DNA from: Kibdelosporangium persicum
GTDB lineage: Bacteria > Actinomycetota > Actinomycetes > Mycobacteriales > Pseudonocardiaceae
Length of the DNA stretch: 64,000 nucleotides
Direction: 5' to 3'
NCBI RefSeq assembly: GCF_013280595.1
Contig: NZ_JAAATY010000003.1
Span: 248,001-312,000, forward strand
Below are positions 1 to 8,218 of the stretch, piece by piece (the stretch's first letter is position 1; each line of letters opens with the position of its first letter). A program made the translations under genes and the position numbers. The notes beneath the pieces were generated by a model. That model saw only the letters and a program-made list of their open reading frames with translations. It was not told the origin of the DNA and searched no databases.

Positions 1-1122
1 GTGCGCCTGGCGCGAGGCCGCGGTCAGCGCCGCGTTGGAGAAGTACTTCGACCAGGTCCAGCCGCCGAGCGACAGGTTGACCTTCAGGTGCGGGTACTTG
101 GCCTTCAACTGCCTGATCTGGTTGAGGTTGCCCGCCAGCGGCTGGTTGTAGGTGTCAGCCTGGCCGTTGACGGTCAGGTCCGCGGTGAAGCGCCGCTGGT
201 AGTCCGCCCACGCGTCGCCCTGGCCGAGCTGGTTGGCCTGGAAGCACCGCCCGGCGGAGTCGATGTTGCCGAACGCGTAGTTGATGTGCGTGAGCTTCGC
301 GGCCGAACCCGAGGTGTCGAGGTTCTTGATGTAGTACGCGCGGTCGTAGACGCTCCACTGCGTGAAGTAGCCGATCTTGCGCTTGCCACCAGGACCGGGG
401 TCTCCGGACTCCTTCGTGGTCGTCGACACCGGCGCGCTCAACGCGGAGACGTTTCCGGCCTTGTCGCGCGCCCGCACCCGGAACGTGTACGTCGTCGACG
501 GCTGCAAGCCTCCGGCGGTGAACGACGTCGACGTCGCGGTGCCGATGGGGGTCGTCGAGTCGCCCTGGAAGACGTCGTAACCGCTCACGCCGATGTTGTC
601 GGTCGACGCGGTCCAGCTCAGCGGAACAGTGCTGCTGGTTGGCGCGCCCGCGGTCAAACCAGAAGGCACGCTCGGCGCTTCGGTGTCCGGCGTGCCGGAG
701 GACCCGTCACACGGACTGCCGTTGACGGTGCAGTTGACCGGCGAGCCGGGGCCGGAACCGTTGAACCCGAAAGCTGTCGTGGCACCCGCTGCCACATTTC
801 CGTTGTAGGAGCGGTTCACGAACGTGTAACTGTCGCCGACGCGGGTCATGCCGGCTTCCCAGGCCGATCCGATGCTGGTGCCCGCGGGCAGGTCGAACTT
901 GACGGTCCAGCCGTTGAGCGGGGTGCTGTCGCCGGCCTTGACGACGACCTGGCCGGTGAAGCCGGTGCCCCAGTCGGACACCTTGCTGAACGTCGCGGTC
1001 GGGGTGGCGGCGGCTTGCGCCGTTCCGGGCAGAACGGTGCCGGACAAGCCGGTCAAGGCGAGTGTTGTCGCGGCCAGCAGAACGCCGAACCGCTGTCGCC
1101 GAGCTGACGGTCTCGATGACAT
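1..1122 (-). CDS. Secreted family 18 chitinase, CBM2-Fn3-GH18 (3' part outside window)
   Basis: Exported chitin hydrolase; 374 codons are visible and the catalytic DxxDxDxE stretch lies beyond the left edge. The ATG at 1122 opens a signal peptide (twin Arg/hydrophobic core, predicted AQA-A cleavage near residue 37). A family 2 carbohydrate-binding module follows (about 40-138, ending in a Cys131/Cys138 pair), then a fibronectin type III domain (about 148-236), a Gly/Pro linker, and the GH18 barrel starting with KRKIGYFTQW. The segment LSLGGWTWSKYFSNA is the typical GH18 beta-3 region of Streptomyces ChiC-like enzymes. Two DasR-type boxes lie in the promoter, so induction by chitin or GlcNAc is inferred. 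Confidence 0.93.
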   Translation of the reverse strand, partial: MSSRPSARRQRFGVLLAATTLALTGLSGTVLPGTAQAAATPTATFSKVSDWGTGFTGQVVVKAGDSTPLNGWTVKFDLPAGTSIGSAWEAGMTRVGDSYTFVNRSYNGNVAAGATTAFGFNGSGPGSPVNCTVNGSPCDGSSGTPDTEAPSVPSGLTAGAPTSSTVPLSWTASTDNIGVSGYDVFQGDSTTPIGTATSTSFTAGGLQPSTTYTFRVRARDKAGNVSALSAPVSTTTKESGDPGPGGKRKIGYFTQWSVYDRAYYIKNLDTSGSAAKLTHINYAFGNIDSAGRCFQANQLGQGDAWADYQRRFTADLTVNGQADTYNQPLAGNLNQIRQLKAKYPHLKVNLSLGGWTWSKYFSNAALTAASRQAH

Positions 1123-1180
1123 GGGGCCTCTTCCTCGCAGGGGGGCAGGGTTGTGGCAGGAAGACCACACGGAACAGTTA

Positions 1181-1195
1181 TTGGTCCAGACCAGT
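1181..1195. promoter_or_regulatory. DasR (dre)-type operator, promoter-proximal box of chitinase
   Basis: TTGGTCCAGACCAGT, read on the minus strand as ACTGGTCTGGACCAA, agrees with the DasR consensus (ACTGGTCTAGACCAGT) except at the centre and one flank. It also equals the classical 12-bp TGGTCCAGACC repeat of Streptomyces chitinase promoters. It lies about 60 bp upstream of the chitinase ATG. Confidence 0.78.
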
Positions 1196-1204
1196 GATCA
1201 ACTC

Positions 1205-1219
1205 AAGGTCTAGACCAAG
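1205..1219. promoter_or_regulatory. DasR (dre)-type operator, distal box of chitinase
   Basis: AAGGTCTAGACCAAG holds the perfect palindrome GGTCTAGACC. Its centre is about 24 bp from the first box, so the two sit on nearly the same helix face, as in Streptomyces chi promoters. A TTGATC -35-like element lies between the boxes on the minus strand. Confidence 0.78.
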
Positions 1220-1270
1220 CTTCGTCACCTGACCGCAACCAGTCCACGCGGGAAACGTCGTTTCACGCGA

Positions 1271-1304
1271 GAAAGCGCCCTGACACGCGTGTCAGGGCGC
1301 TTTC
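1271..1304 (-). terminator. Perfect 34-bp palindromic terminator after ggt
   Basis: GAAAGCGCCCTGACACG and its exact reverse complement abut, giving a 17-bp-arm hairpin 23 bp past the gamma-glutamyltransferase stop. There is no long T-run, as is usual in actinomycetes. It also insulates ggt from the chitinase promoter. Confidence 0.75.
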
Positions 1305-1326
1305 CCCGATTCCTGTCCGGAAGCCG

Positions 1327-3117
1327 CTACCAGCGAGCCGGAATCACCACAGCGGCCGAACCACCGCCACGCCGCACAGTTTCCGCCGCCGCGATCCAGC
1401 GGCCGTCAGGCAAACGCTCCACACCGGTCGCCGCACCGATCTCGGCGGCGGCCTGGACGTTGAAGCCCTGCCCGCGCTTCATCAGCGGGTCCGCCTCGGG
1501 CTGCGCCAGGAACTCCTTCTCCACCTGGGCCAGTGCCGCGTTGCGCTGCGAAGCCCGTGGTTCCGCGATCGCGTTCTTGAGCGTCATACCCCGATCCACT
1601 CGCCCGGTGATCACCTGGGTGACCGTGGTGATGATCGAAGCGCCGCCGGGCGAACCGGTCGCGAGAAACGGCTTGCCGTCGCGCAGCACGATGGTCGGCG
1701 CCATCGACGAACGCGGACGCTTGCCGGCCGCGGGCAGGTTCGGGTCGGGCACGCCGGGGACCAACGGCGCGAAGTTGAAGTCGGTCAGCTCGTTGTTGAG
1801 CAAGAACCCACGTCCCGGCACGACAATCCCGTTGCCGCCCTCAGACTCGATCGTCAGCGTGTACGACACGACGTTGCCCCACGCGTCAGCGGTCGTCAGG
1901 TGCGTGGTGTGCTGGCTGCCGATCTCCGCGGGCGCACCCTGACCAGCGGTCGCACACGGCTGCGGGTTGCGGGGATCGCCAGGCGCGACGGGGCTCGTGA
2001 GGGCCTGGTTCGGGTTGATCAGGCAGGCACGGGAGTCGGCGAAGCGCTGCGAGAGCAGTTCGTTCGTCGGCACGTCACTGAACGCGGGGTCGCCGACCCA
2101 TCGGTTACGGTCCGCGAACGCCAACCGCGTCGACTCGAGGAAGTAGTGCAGGTAGTCCACCTTCGACAGCTTGCTGACGTCCTTGGTCTCCAGGATGTTC
2201 AGCGCCTCGCCGACGGTCGTGCCGCCAGATGACGGCGGCGCCATGCTGTAGATGTCCAGCCCGCGGTAGGTCGTCTTGCTGGGCGCACGCAGCGGAGCGT
2301 CATAACGGGCGAGGTCCGCCTCGGTCATCTTGCCGGGCCGGACGTTCAAAGTGGACGCCGGGTCCTTCGGCGGCTGCTGCACGGTCTTGACGATGTCCTT
2401 GCCGATCGGACCGCGGTACAACGACTTCAGGTTGGTGTCGGCCAGTTCCCGGTAGGTGTTGGCCATGTCCGGGTTGCGGAACTTCGTGCCCACCGCGGGC
2501 GGCTGTCCGCCCGGCAAGTACAGGTCACGGGTCGACGGGAACGCGGAGAATCTAGCCGCGTTGTTGGTGATCTGGTTGCGGAAGGTTTCGTCAACGACAA
2601 AACCGCGGCGGGCCAGTTGTTCCGCGGGCTTCATCACGTCCTTGAGCGACTTGCGTCCCCACAACTGCAACGCCCGCTGCCACGTACGCGGCGTACCGGG
2701 CACACCGACACTTAGCCCACTCGTGACGCCCTCGGCGAACGGGATCGGCGCCCCGTTCTCCTGGAACATCGTTTCGGAACCGGCCATTGGTGTGGTCTCG
2801 CGACCGTCGATCGTGTGGATCTTGCCGGTGCGGGCCTCGTAGAACACGAAGAATCCGCCACCGCCGATGCCGTTCGAGAACGGATCCGTGACGCCGAGCG
2901 CCGCCGCCGTGGCAACCGCGGCGTCGACGGCGTTGCCACCTCGGCGCAGCACGGAGATGCCGATCGCCGTGGCGTCAGCGTCGATACTGGCCACCGCCCC
3001 GCCGTAACCGGTCGCCTCAGGAACCTTGGACCGGCTGGGGCTCGCACCCACCTCCGCTCCGCCGACGAGCACGGTTGTTGCGGTGAGCAACGCGACTAGG
3101 GCGGCTGACCTGCGCAC
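1327..3117 (-). CDS. ggt: Secreted gamma-glutamyltransferase
   Basis: Gamma-glutamyl transpeptidase/glutathione hydrolase that cleaves the gamma-glutamyl bond of glutathione and relatives outside the membrane. I place the start at the GTG at 3117: GGGAGGT lies 6 nt upstream and the product begins with a clean signal peptide (MRRSAALVALLTATTVL). A 5-codon longer reading from 3132 is possible. About 596 residues, normal for the Ntn-hydrolase proenzyme. Early GGNAVDAAVATA and GIGGGGF stretches are family hallmarks. The nucleophilic threonine at which the precursor self-cleaves is in HTTHLTTAD, followed by the SEGGNG and LLNNEL substrate-pocket motifs. Monocistronic, with a strong terminator downstream. 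Confidence 0.95.
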   Translation of the reverse strand: MRRSAALVALLTATTVLVGGAEVGASPSRSKVPEATGYGGAVASIDADATAIGISVLRRGGNAVDAAVATAAALGVTDPFSNGIGGGGFFVFYEARTGKIHTIDGRETTPMAGSETMFQENGAPIPFAEGVTSGLSVGVPGTPRTWQRALQLWGRKSLKDVMKPAEQLARRGFVVDETFRNQITNNAARFSAFPSTRDLYLPGGQPPAVGTKFRNPDMANTYRELADTNLKSLYRGPIGKDIVKTVQQPPKDPASTLNVRPGKMTEADLARYDAPLRAPSKTTYRGLDIYSMAPPSSGGTTVGEALNILETKDVSKLSKVDYLHYFLESTRLAFADRNRWVGDPAFSDVPTNELLSQRFADSRACLINPNQALTSPVAPGDPRNPQPCATAGQGAPAEIGSQHTTHLTTADAWGNVVSYTLTIESEGGNGIVVPGRGFLLNNELTDFNFAPLVPGVPDPNLPAAGKRPRSSMAPTIVLRDGKPFLATGSPGGASIITTVTQVITGRVDRGMTLKNAIAEPRASQRNAALAQVEKEFLAQPEADPLMKRGQGFNVQAAAEIGAATGVERLPDGRWIAAAETVRRGGGSAAVVIPARW

Positions 3118-3175
3118 GACGTGACCTCCCACAGACGACTGAGGTGGCCCACTCTGCCTCGCCCGCGTGACGATC

Positions 3176-3585
3176 TCAACCCAGCTTGGTCTTCACCTGC
3201 TTGACGCGCGTGTAGTCCTCCAGCCGATCGCGGACAGATCCTTGCCGAACCCGCCGTGCGGCATCTCCGAGACAAGCGGGCCGTGGGTGCCCACCCAGAC
3301 GCACCCGAATTCGAGCTCGGGCGGCACAGCTGACGTCGGTTGTCCACACCGAGGACGCCGGTCCTTGCGGAACGTCGTTCGCGCTGGTCAAACCCTCGGC
3401 TTCGATACCGAACCGCAGAACGGTGACGACCGGGGGGTGAACACCTGTTCCTGGACGATCTCGTCGTCCTGCCGCACTCCGGAAACGACGGTCGGTTCCA
3501 GGAAGAAGCCGCGGTCGCCGAACCTTTTCTCCACAGTGGACAACCGCGTGCCCGGGAAGGGGTCGAGCAGGTCGAGGGTGTTCAT
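3176..3585 (-). pseudogene. Remnant of aldehyde dehydrogenase (C-terminal part, frameshifted)
   Basis: Three reading frames in turn encode consecutive aldehyde-dehydrogenase C-terminal segments. The first has RGFFLEPTVVSGVRQDDEIVQE (3388-3585). The second has the SSVWTTDVS stretch. A third has FGCVWVGTHGPLVSEMPHGG near 3245-3320, and the second frame then resumes with LEDYTRVKQVK and a stop at 3176. At least three frame changes are needed, and the N-terminal two thirds (Rossmann fold, catalytic Glu and Cys) are missing. The C-terminal wording resembles gamma-aminobutyraldehyde or betaine-aldehyde dehydrogenases. The fragment begins four bases inside the preceding TPP-enzyme relic, so the original operon overlap survives. 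Confidence 0.85.
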
Positions 3586-3764
3586 CTGTGCTCCAGCTGG
3601 GTCGGGGCGAACATCTTCAGCAATGCGGGCAGGACAACGACCCGCGGTCCGTCCGCGGACAGAGCATCGGCCAGGTCGGCCCGGAGTCGTTGCGGTGCCG
3701 TCTGGACGGCCGGGACGCCGAAGGATTCGGCCGGCGCGACAAAATCGAGCCTCGTCAACTCCCT
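3582..3764 (-). pseudogene. Remnant of a thiamine-pyrophosphate-dependent enzyme (extreme C-terminus)
   Basis: About 60 codons read LDFVAPAESFGVPAVQ, then a DGPRVVVLPALLKMFAPT ending. This matches the last part of the C-terminal TPP-binding domain of acetolactate-synthase/benzoylformate-decarboxylase-like enzymes. It is fused in frame, without its own start, to the symporter fragment at about 3765. The simplest explanation is a large deletion that removed most of both genes. The specific enzyme cannot be named. Confidence 0.65.
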
Positions 3765-4097
3765 GTCGCGAATGTCGAGCATTTCGGAGACCGTGTAGAC
3801 CTCCTCAGCCGCTGGATGCGTCGGGCGTAGGCGGCGGACAACAGCAGGATGCCCAGGCCGATAGCGAGAACAAGCCACGCGCCGGAGATGCCGACCTGGT
3901 AACCGAGGCCCACGCCGCCGACCGTCGACGCGCCACCCAGCACGGTCGCGGACATCGTGCCCGAGTACATCGGGCCACCCAGCCGTCGCGCAGCCACCAG
4001 ATATTCGCTCTTAGTGGTGGCCCCTGCGCATGCCCCACCACCCCATCGCGACCATGCCAAGCAGGTAGGCCACAATCACTGCGTTGTCGAGGGCCAT
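3765..4097 (-). pseudogene. Remnant of a sodium:solute symporter (N-terminal part, frameshifted)
   Basis: From an ATG at 4097 the sequence encodes MALDNAVIVAYLLGMVAMGWWGM, then hits a stop near 4016. A neighbouring frame continues with TKSEYLVAARRLGGPMYSGTMS and STVGGVGLGYQVGISGAW, the first helices of an SSS-family permease. A second frame change near 3810 leads to VYTVSEMLDIR, again symporter-like. The sequence then jumps into a TPP enzyme, so the remaining roughly 400 residues are lost. Two frame changes plus a truncation make it non-functional. Confidence 0.8.
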
Positions 4098-4222
4098 GTC
4101 GATCTCCGACGCGTGGCGTTTCGTTCCGGTCACCGTAGAGAGCCGCGGCTGGTCTCGTTCAGAGGTTGTTCTGCACAATCTGGCCAGTCACCGTTGGACG
4201 AACCGGCCGGGGGAGGCGTGCC

Positions 4223-5737
4223 ATGGTGCTCAGGACCATCCCGCTGCGGGCGTTGGTCAGCCGCGCTGAGTTAGGCCTGGAGGTCCGGGCCGGCAAATCC
4301 CGGCTGGACCGGCCGGTCTGCTGGGCGCACGTCAGCGAACTGCGCGATCCGGTGCCGTACTTACTGGGTCAGGAGCTGCTGCTGACCGCGGGCGTGAACT
4401 TCCCGCGCACCCCAGCGGAAATCGACGCGTACGTGGAAAGCCTGGTCAACGCAGGTGTGACGGCGTTGGGGTTCGGGATGAGCCCGGTGTACGACGCGGT
4501 GCCGAAGGAATTGGTCAAGGCGTGCCGCGACCGTGATCTGCCTTTACTCGCCGTTCCGGAACGCACGCCGTTCCTGGCCGTCAGCCAAGCTGTCGGCAAT
4601 GCGCTTGCCGAGGCGCAGAACGTCGAACTCCGGGTCATCGCCGACGGCCAGCGCAATCTGACGCGCGCCGCGACCCGTCCCCGGCCGATCGAGACGACCG
4701 TCCGCGCGTTGGCCACCTCGCTCACCGGCTGGGCGATGTTGCTCGATTCGGAAGGCACGGTCGTGACCCGGTCCGGACTGGCGCCCGAACCATCCGATGA
4801 TCTGCTGTCTTTGGCTTCCCGGTTGCGTGGCGGATCGGGTCCGCGAAGCGCGAGCACGCACCTTGGTGGCGATCACGTCGTTCTGTACCCCGTCGACTTG
4901 TCCTGCGTGCTCGTTGTCGGACGCAATCGTGCGTTCAGCGTCGGTGACCGGGCGGTCGTGGCGATGGCTCTGGCGATGATCGGCCTGCTCCGTCGCGAGA
5001 CCGATACGTCACGCGGTCACGCGTCCCGGTTGTCGGCCCGGCTGCTTCTGGCCGCCGGCTCGGCCGCCGAGTCGACCGGTGATCTGCTCGCCGCGTTGCT
5101 GGACAACCGCGCAGGTCAGGACTACCGGGTGTTAGCGGGTGTCGATGTGCGCCACGGGCAAAGGACCGACCTGGACAGCGACTTCGCCCAGCTCGTCCAG
5201 TTGCTCGGTACTCCCCTGGTCGATCTCGCGGGCGGCAGCTTTCGTGCGATCGTCGCCGCGCGCTCCGCACCGTCACCGACCGCGTTGGACACGCTGCACA
5301 AGCGCGGTTGGCTCGTCGGCATGAGTGGTGTCGTCGGCGTCGCCGACTTACGAACCGCGGAACGTGAGGCCGTCGCACTCCGACGCCGTGCCGCAGCCTC
5401 CGGCCATCCGGTCAGTGCCGACAACGAGTCAGAGAGCGTTTCGTCGTTGATCGACCCGGCGCAGGCGCGTGCATTCGCTCGGCGCACTTTGGCACCGCTC
5501 ACCGAAATACGCTCGCCCGGCCCGGGGCAATTGGTGGAGACGCTCCGGGTGTGGCTGGCCAATCACGGCAACTGGGACCGCAGCGCCACCGCGCTGGACG
5601 TACATCGCAACAGCGTCCGGCACCGCATCGGCCAGATCGAGCGGGCACTGCACGTGGACCTGTCGCAGGCGCAGCACCGGATGGATCTCTGGTACGCGGT
5701 GAACTGGCTGCCACAGGATTGGCCCGGTGGCCAGTAG
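4223..5737 (+). CDS. PucR-family transcriptional regulator
   Basis: DNA-binding regulator of 504 residues. The start is the ATG at 4223, with GGGAGG six bases upstream; an upstream in-frame ATG at 4166 lacks a ribosome site. The N-terminal about 130 residues form a PucR ligand-sensing domain (VSELRDPVPYLLGQELLLT, GFGMSPVYDAVP). The middle resembles a GGDEF-like/CdaR region. The C-terminus is the PucR helix-turn-helix (LANHGNWDRSATALDVHRNSVRHR). It is divergent from the symporter/TPP-enzyme/aldehyde-dehydrogenase relics and presumably once controlled them. The gene itself looks intact, so it is either newly orphaned or has other targets. Confidence 0.9.
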   Translation: MVLRTIPLRALVSRAELGLEVRAGKSRLDRPVCWAHVSELRDPVPYLLGQELLLTAGVNFPRTPAEIDAYVESLVNAGVTALGFGMSPVYDAVPKELVKACRDRDLPLLAVPERTPFLAVSQAVGNALAEAQNVELRVIADGQRNLTRAATRPRPIETTVRALATSLTGWAMLLDSEGTVVTRSGLAPEPSDDLLSLASRLRGGSGPRSASTHLGGDHVVLYPVDLSCVLVVGRNRAFSVGDRAVVAMALAMIGLLRRETDTSRGHASRLSARLLLAAGSAAESTGDLLAALLDNRAGQDYRVLAGVDVRHGQRTDLDSDFAQLVQLLGTPLVDLAGGSFRAIVAARSAPSPTALDTLHKRGWLVGMSGVVGVADLRTAEREAVALRRRAAASGHPVSADNESESVSSLIDPAQARAFARRTLAPLTEIRSPGPGQLVETLRVWLANHGNWDRSATALDVHRNSVRHRIGQIERALHVDLSQAQHRMDLWYAVNWLPQDWPGGQ

Positions 5738-5812
5738 GGCCGAAAGTCATCATTCCGGCGATGGCTTCTGGCTCTGCCGTCCGGCCGTCGCGGCGGATCA
5801 GAATCGACTGTG

Positions 5813-6388
5813 ATGGCTACGAACTTGGTCAACTACCTCGACGCCCTGGTTCCGGCGGCGGTCAACGGCGACCCTGAAGCAATTGGCAGGGTGCTGACGA
5901 CGATCCGGCCCATGGTTGTGCGCTATTGCCGCGCCCGCGTCGGCCGAGGGGAACGGTCGTATACCTCTGCCGACGACATCGCGCAGGAGGCTTGCCTCGC
6001 GGTTCTCACCGCACTGCCCCGTTACGAATATCAGGGACGTCCATTCCTGGCGTTCGTGTACGGCATCACTGCCCACAAGGTCGCCGACGCGCATCGAGCT
6101 GTGGCCCGCAACCGGGAGCAACCGGTCGCGGACATCCCGGACGTCCCCGAAAACGAGGGCAGCCCGGTTCAGCACGTGTTGCAGGGCGAGGCGGCGAAGC
6201 GGATCAACGAACTGCTGAGCTTCCTGCCGAACCGGCAACGCGACATCCTGGTGTTGCGGATCGTCGTCGGTCTGTCCGCTGAGGAGACCGCCGCGGCGGT
6301 CGGCTCGACGCCTGGCGCCGTTCGCGTCGCGCAACACCGGGCGTTGGCCCGGCTGCGGCGCAGGGTGAACATCGCCGAACTCGTCTAG
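5813..6388 (+). CDS. ECF-like RNA polymerase sigma factor (SigD/ShbA type)
   Basis: A 191-residue sigma-70 family protein. Region 2 is SADDIAQEACLAVLTALPRYEYQGRPFLAFVYGI. Region 4 runs from LPNRQRDILVLR through AEETAAAVGSTPGAVRVAQHRALARLR. The wording is close to mycobacterial SigD and Streptomyces ShbA, which transcribes the principal sigma gene in streptomycetes. No anti-sigma gene lies next to it and the usual guaB-linked position is absent, so the subgroup call is tentative. GTG at 5810 and ATG at 5813 are adjacent starts with no clear ribosome site; initiation may be leaderless. Confidence 0.85.
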   Translation: MATNLVNYLDALVPAAVNGDPEAIGRVLTTIRPMVVRYCRARVGRGERSYTSADDIAQEACLAVLTALPRYEYQGRPFLAFVYGITAHKVADAHRAVARNREQPVADIPDVPENEGSPVQHVLQGEAAKRINELLSFLPNRQRDILVLRIVVGLSAEETAAAVGSTPGAVRVAQHRALARLRRRVNIAELV

Positions 6389-6610
6389 CTAACCGTTGGC
6401 GACCAAGCGGGCTTTCTCGCCGTCGACGTCGACCACGTCGCCGTGCCGCAACTGCCTGCCCCTGCGGACCTCGACCTCGTCGTTGACCAGCACGTCCTGC
6501 GCCTCGATCAGGTCCTTGGCGTGGCCGCCGTCCTCGGCCAGCCCCGCCAGTTTGAGGAACTGGCCAAGCCTGATCGAGTCGTCCCGGATCGACACCTCAC
6601 GAATGCTCAT
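6389..6610 (-). CDS. Small S4-domain RNA-binding protein
   Basis: 73 residues, nearly all one S4 fold: IRLGQFLKLAGLAEDGGHAKDLIEAQDVLVND followed by EVRRGRQLRHGDVV. This size and layout match the stand-alone S4 proteins (YaaA/RlbA/RqcP-like) that bind structured RNA or ribosomal particles. Which of these roles applies cannot be decided. The ATG at 6610 is chosen because it begins the conserved part; in-frame codons further upstream code nothing recognisable. It ends at the same point as the convergent sigma gene (6388/6389). Confidence 0.85.
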   Translation of the reverse strand: MSIREVSIRDDSIRLGQFLKLAGLAEDGGHAKDLIEAQDVLVNDEVEVRRGRQLRHGDVVDVDGEKARLVANG

Positions 6611-6622
6611 CACCTGAGAGCC

Positions 6623-6678
6623 TACCGTCCGGTCGGGAGGGCAGCGGAGCTGCATGATCGTCCGCCTACCGACCGGTA
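6623..6678. promoter_or_regulatory. Two TACCG-N2-CGGT(A/C) boxes upstream of the S4 gene
   Basis: TACCGTCCGGTC (6623-6634) and TACCGACCGGTA (6667-6678) are near-identical inverted repeats of TetR-operator style. They lie 44 bp apart, about four helical turns, in the promoter region of the S4 gene. No TetR gene is in the neighbourhood, so function is a guess. Confidence 0.3.
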
Positions 6679-6690
6679 AACGGCCACGGG

Positions 6691-7839
6691 TCAGCCGGAC
6701 TTCGTCTGGGCGTGCAGGAACTCGACAACACCGCCCAACGATCCGGTTCTGGCGAAGGCCGCGCGTTGCCGGGCCGCGCCACATCCGTCCAGCACCAAAC
6801 GGGCCAAAGACTCGTCAACGAGTTCGTAGTCGCCGGACACTTCGAGAGCCGGACGGATCCAACGAACCAATGAGCCTGCCAGGTCCGCGGCCGGAGCCAG
6901 TTCCCCGGTCACGAGATCCACGCCCAGCCCTTCCAAGCCGTCACGAGCCGCGCGCCACAACGCCGGGCGCAGAACGTGCTGCGGCACGTCAGGCGCACAC
7001 GCACCCGACGCCAACGCGGTGGCCGCGATGCCGCGAACCAACGCAGCCATCAGCACCGCGTCGTCCGCTGTCGGCGCGACGTCGCCGACTCGGACCTCGA
7101 CGGTTGGCTGATGGGCGGAAAGCCGCACGTCCCAATACAGCATTCCCAGGTCCATCGCCGCGCCGCTGGCGACGACCCGTTCTCGCGCCGAGTAGTAGTC
7201 GGCCGCCGATTCGAACCACGGTGGTGCGCCGGCCGAAGGCCATCGGCTCCACATCAAGTACCGCCAACTCGCATATCCGGTGTCGGTGTCGTTGCAGTAC
7301 GGCGAATTAGCACCGACCGCCAGGAGCGTTGGCAGCCAGTAGCGGATGTGGTTGCAGACCACCACCCGGGCCTCGTCATCAGGCAGACCGATATGCACGT
7401 GGCAACCACACACGGGCAGATCCGCGATGAGCGCACGGAATTCCCGGGTCATCCGGTGATACCTCGGCAACGGCGTCAGCGCGTTGGGCGACTCACGTCC
7501 CAGCACCGGCGCCCCGGTGGCGATCAGCCACGTTCCGTGCCGTTCAGCCTCCTCGGCCAGCAGGTGCCGAGCTCCGATCAGCTGTGCGCGCAGCTCAGGC
7601 ATCGTCATGCAGATGCCGCTGGCCGATTCCACCTGGCTCAGCGTGATTTCGGGCTGCAGATCATGCCCCTGACCGTCGGCGTCCGAAAGGATGTCCGGGG
7701 CACGGTCGGCCAGCCGGCCCGACTCGACGTCGACCAGCAGGAACTCTTCCTCGACGCCTACCGTCAACCGGTCGACCAGCTGATCGACCTGGGTGGCGGC
7801 CAACACGTACTCCCGGGTGCCGAGCTGGGCTTCGCTCAC
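6691..7839 (-). CDS. Carboxylate-amine ligase, GCS2 (YbdK) family
   Basis: ATP-dependent ligase related to plant-type glutamate-cysteine ligase. The GTG at 7839 is preceded by GGAGG at a 6-base gap; the open frame extends further upstream without support. 382 residues, normal for YbdK-type enzymes. The N-terminus has the ATP/metal motif TVGVEEEFLLVD, then QPEITLSQVE, the CGCHVHIG metal-binding stretch and NSPYCNDTDTGYASWR. YbdK shows weak glutamate-cysteine ligase activity, and relatives (EgtA) serve ergothioneine synthesis. No other thiol-biosynthesis gene is nearby, so the substrate is open. Confidence 0.88.
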   Translation of the reverse strand: MSEAQLGTREYVLAATQVDQLVDRLTVGVEEEFLLVDVESGRLADRAPDILSDADGQGHDLQPEITLSQVESASGICMTMPELRAQLIGARHLLAEEAERHGTWLIATGAPVLGRESPNALTPLPRYHRMTREFRALIADLPVCGCHVHIGLPDDEARVVVCNHIRYWLPTLLAVGANSPYCNDTDTGYASWRYLMWSRWPSAGAPPWFESAADYYSARERVVASGAAMDLGMLYWDVRLSAHQPTVEVRVGDVAPTADDAVLMAALVRGIAATALASGACAPDVPQHVLRPALWRAARDGLEGLGVDLVTGELAPAADLAGSLVRWIRPALEVSGDYELVDESLARLVLDGCGAARQRAAFARTGSLGGVVEFLHAQTKSG

Positions 7840-7972
7840 GCCTGCCTCCAGTGACGGCCCGTCCTGCTGTCGACAGTAGGAGTTGGCACCGCCACTTCGC
7901 ATGCGGCGTTGGGCTGAACCGTGCGAGTTTCGGGACGCAACGTTGTTACCCCGCCGCGGTCATCTAATAGAT

Positions 7973-8215
7973 GTGACCACCATAAGCCTGCAGGCCGATC
8001 TGCACACGGATGCGCACAACGCCGAGTTGCATGCTGGTTCGCATGGTCGCCCCTGGAACGGGTTCAACTGCGCGTCGGCGCTGATCGACAAAGCGGCCGA
8101 CGGAGTCGAGACTGTGAGGCCCGAATTCACCGGCGACGGTTTGTTCGTCACGCGCCGATCGAACCTGAAAACCAGAAGGTGTCGATCGGTCCTGGCTGGT
8201 GCAGGGCCGGGACAC
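7973..8215 (+). pseudogene. Possible small gene broken by a frameshift (unknown function)
   Basis: From a GTG at 7973 a frame with strong G/C third-position bias encodes a His-rich start (LHTDAHNAELHAG) and HGRPWNGF, then DGLFVT near 8145. Beyond this the bias moves to a neighbouring frame, which reads QKVSIGPGWC. That pattern suggests a short protein of 70-80 residues with one frame change near 8150. The 3' end runs into the convergent priA gene, so a clean stop is not visible. I do not recognise the family, and the reading rests on codon bias only. Confidence 0.35.
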
Positions 8216-8218
8216 GAA

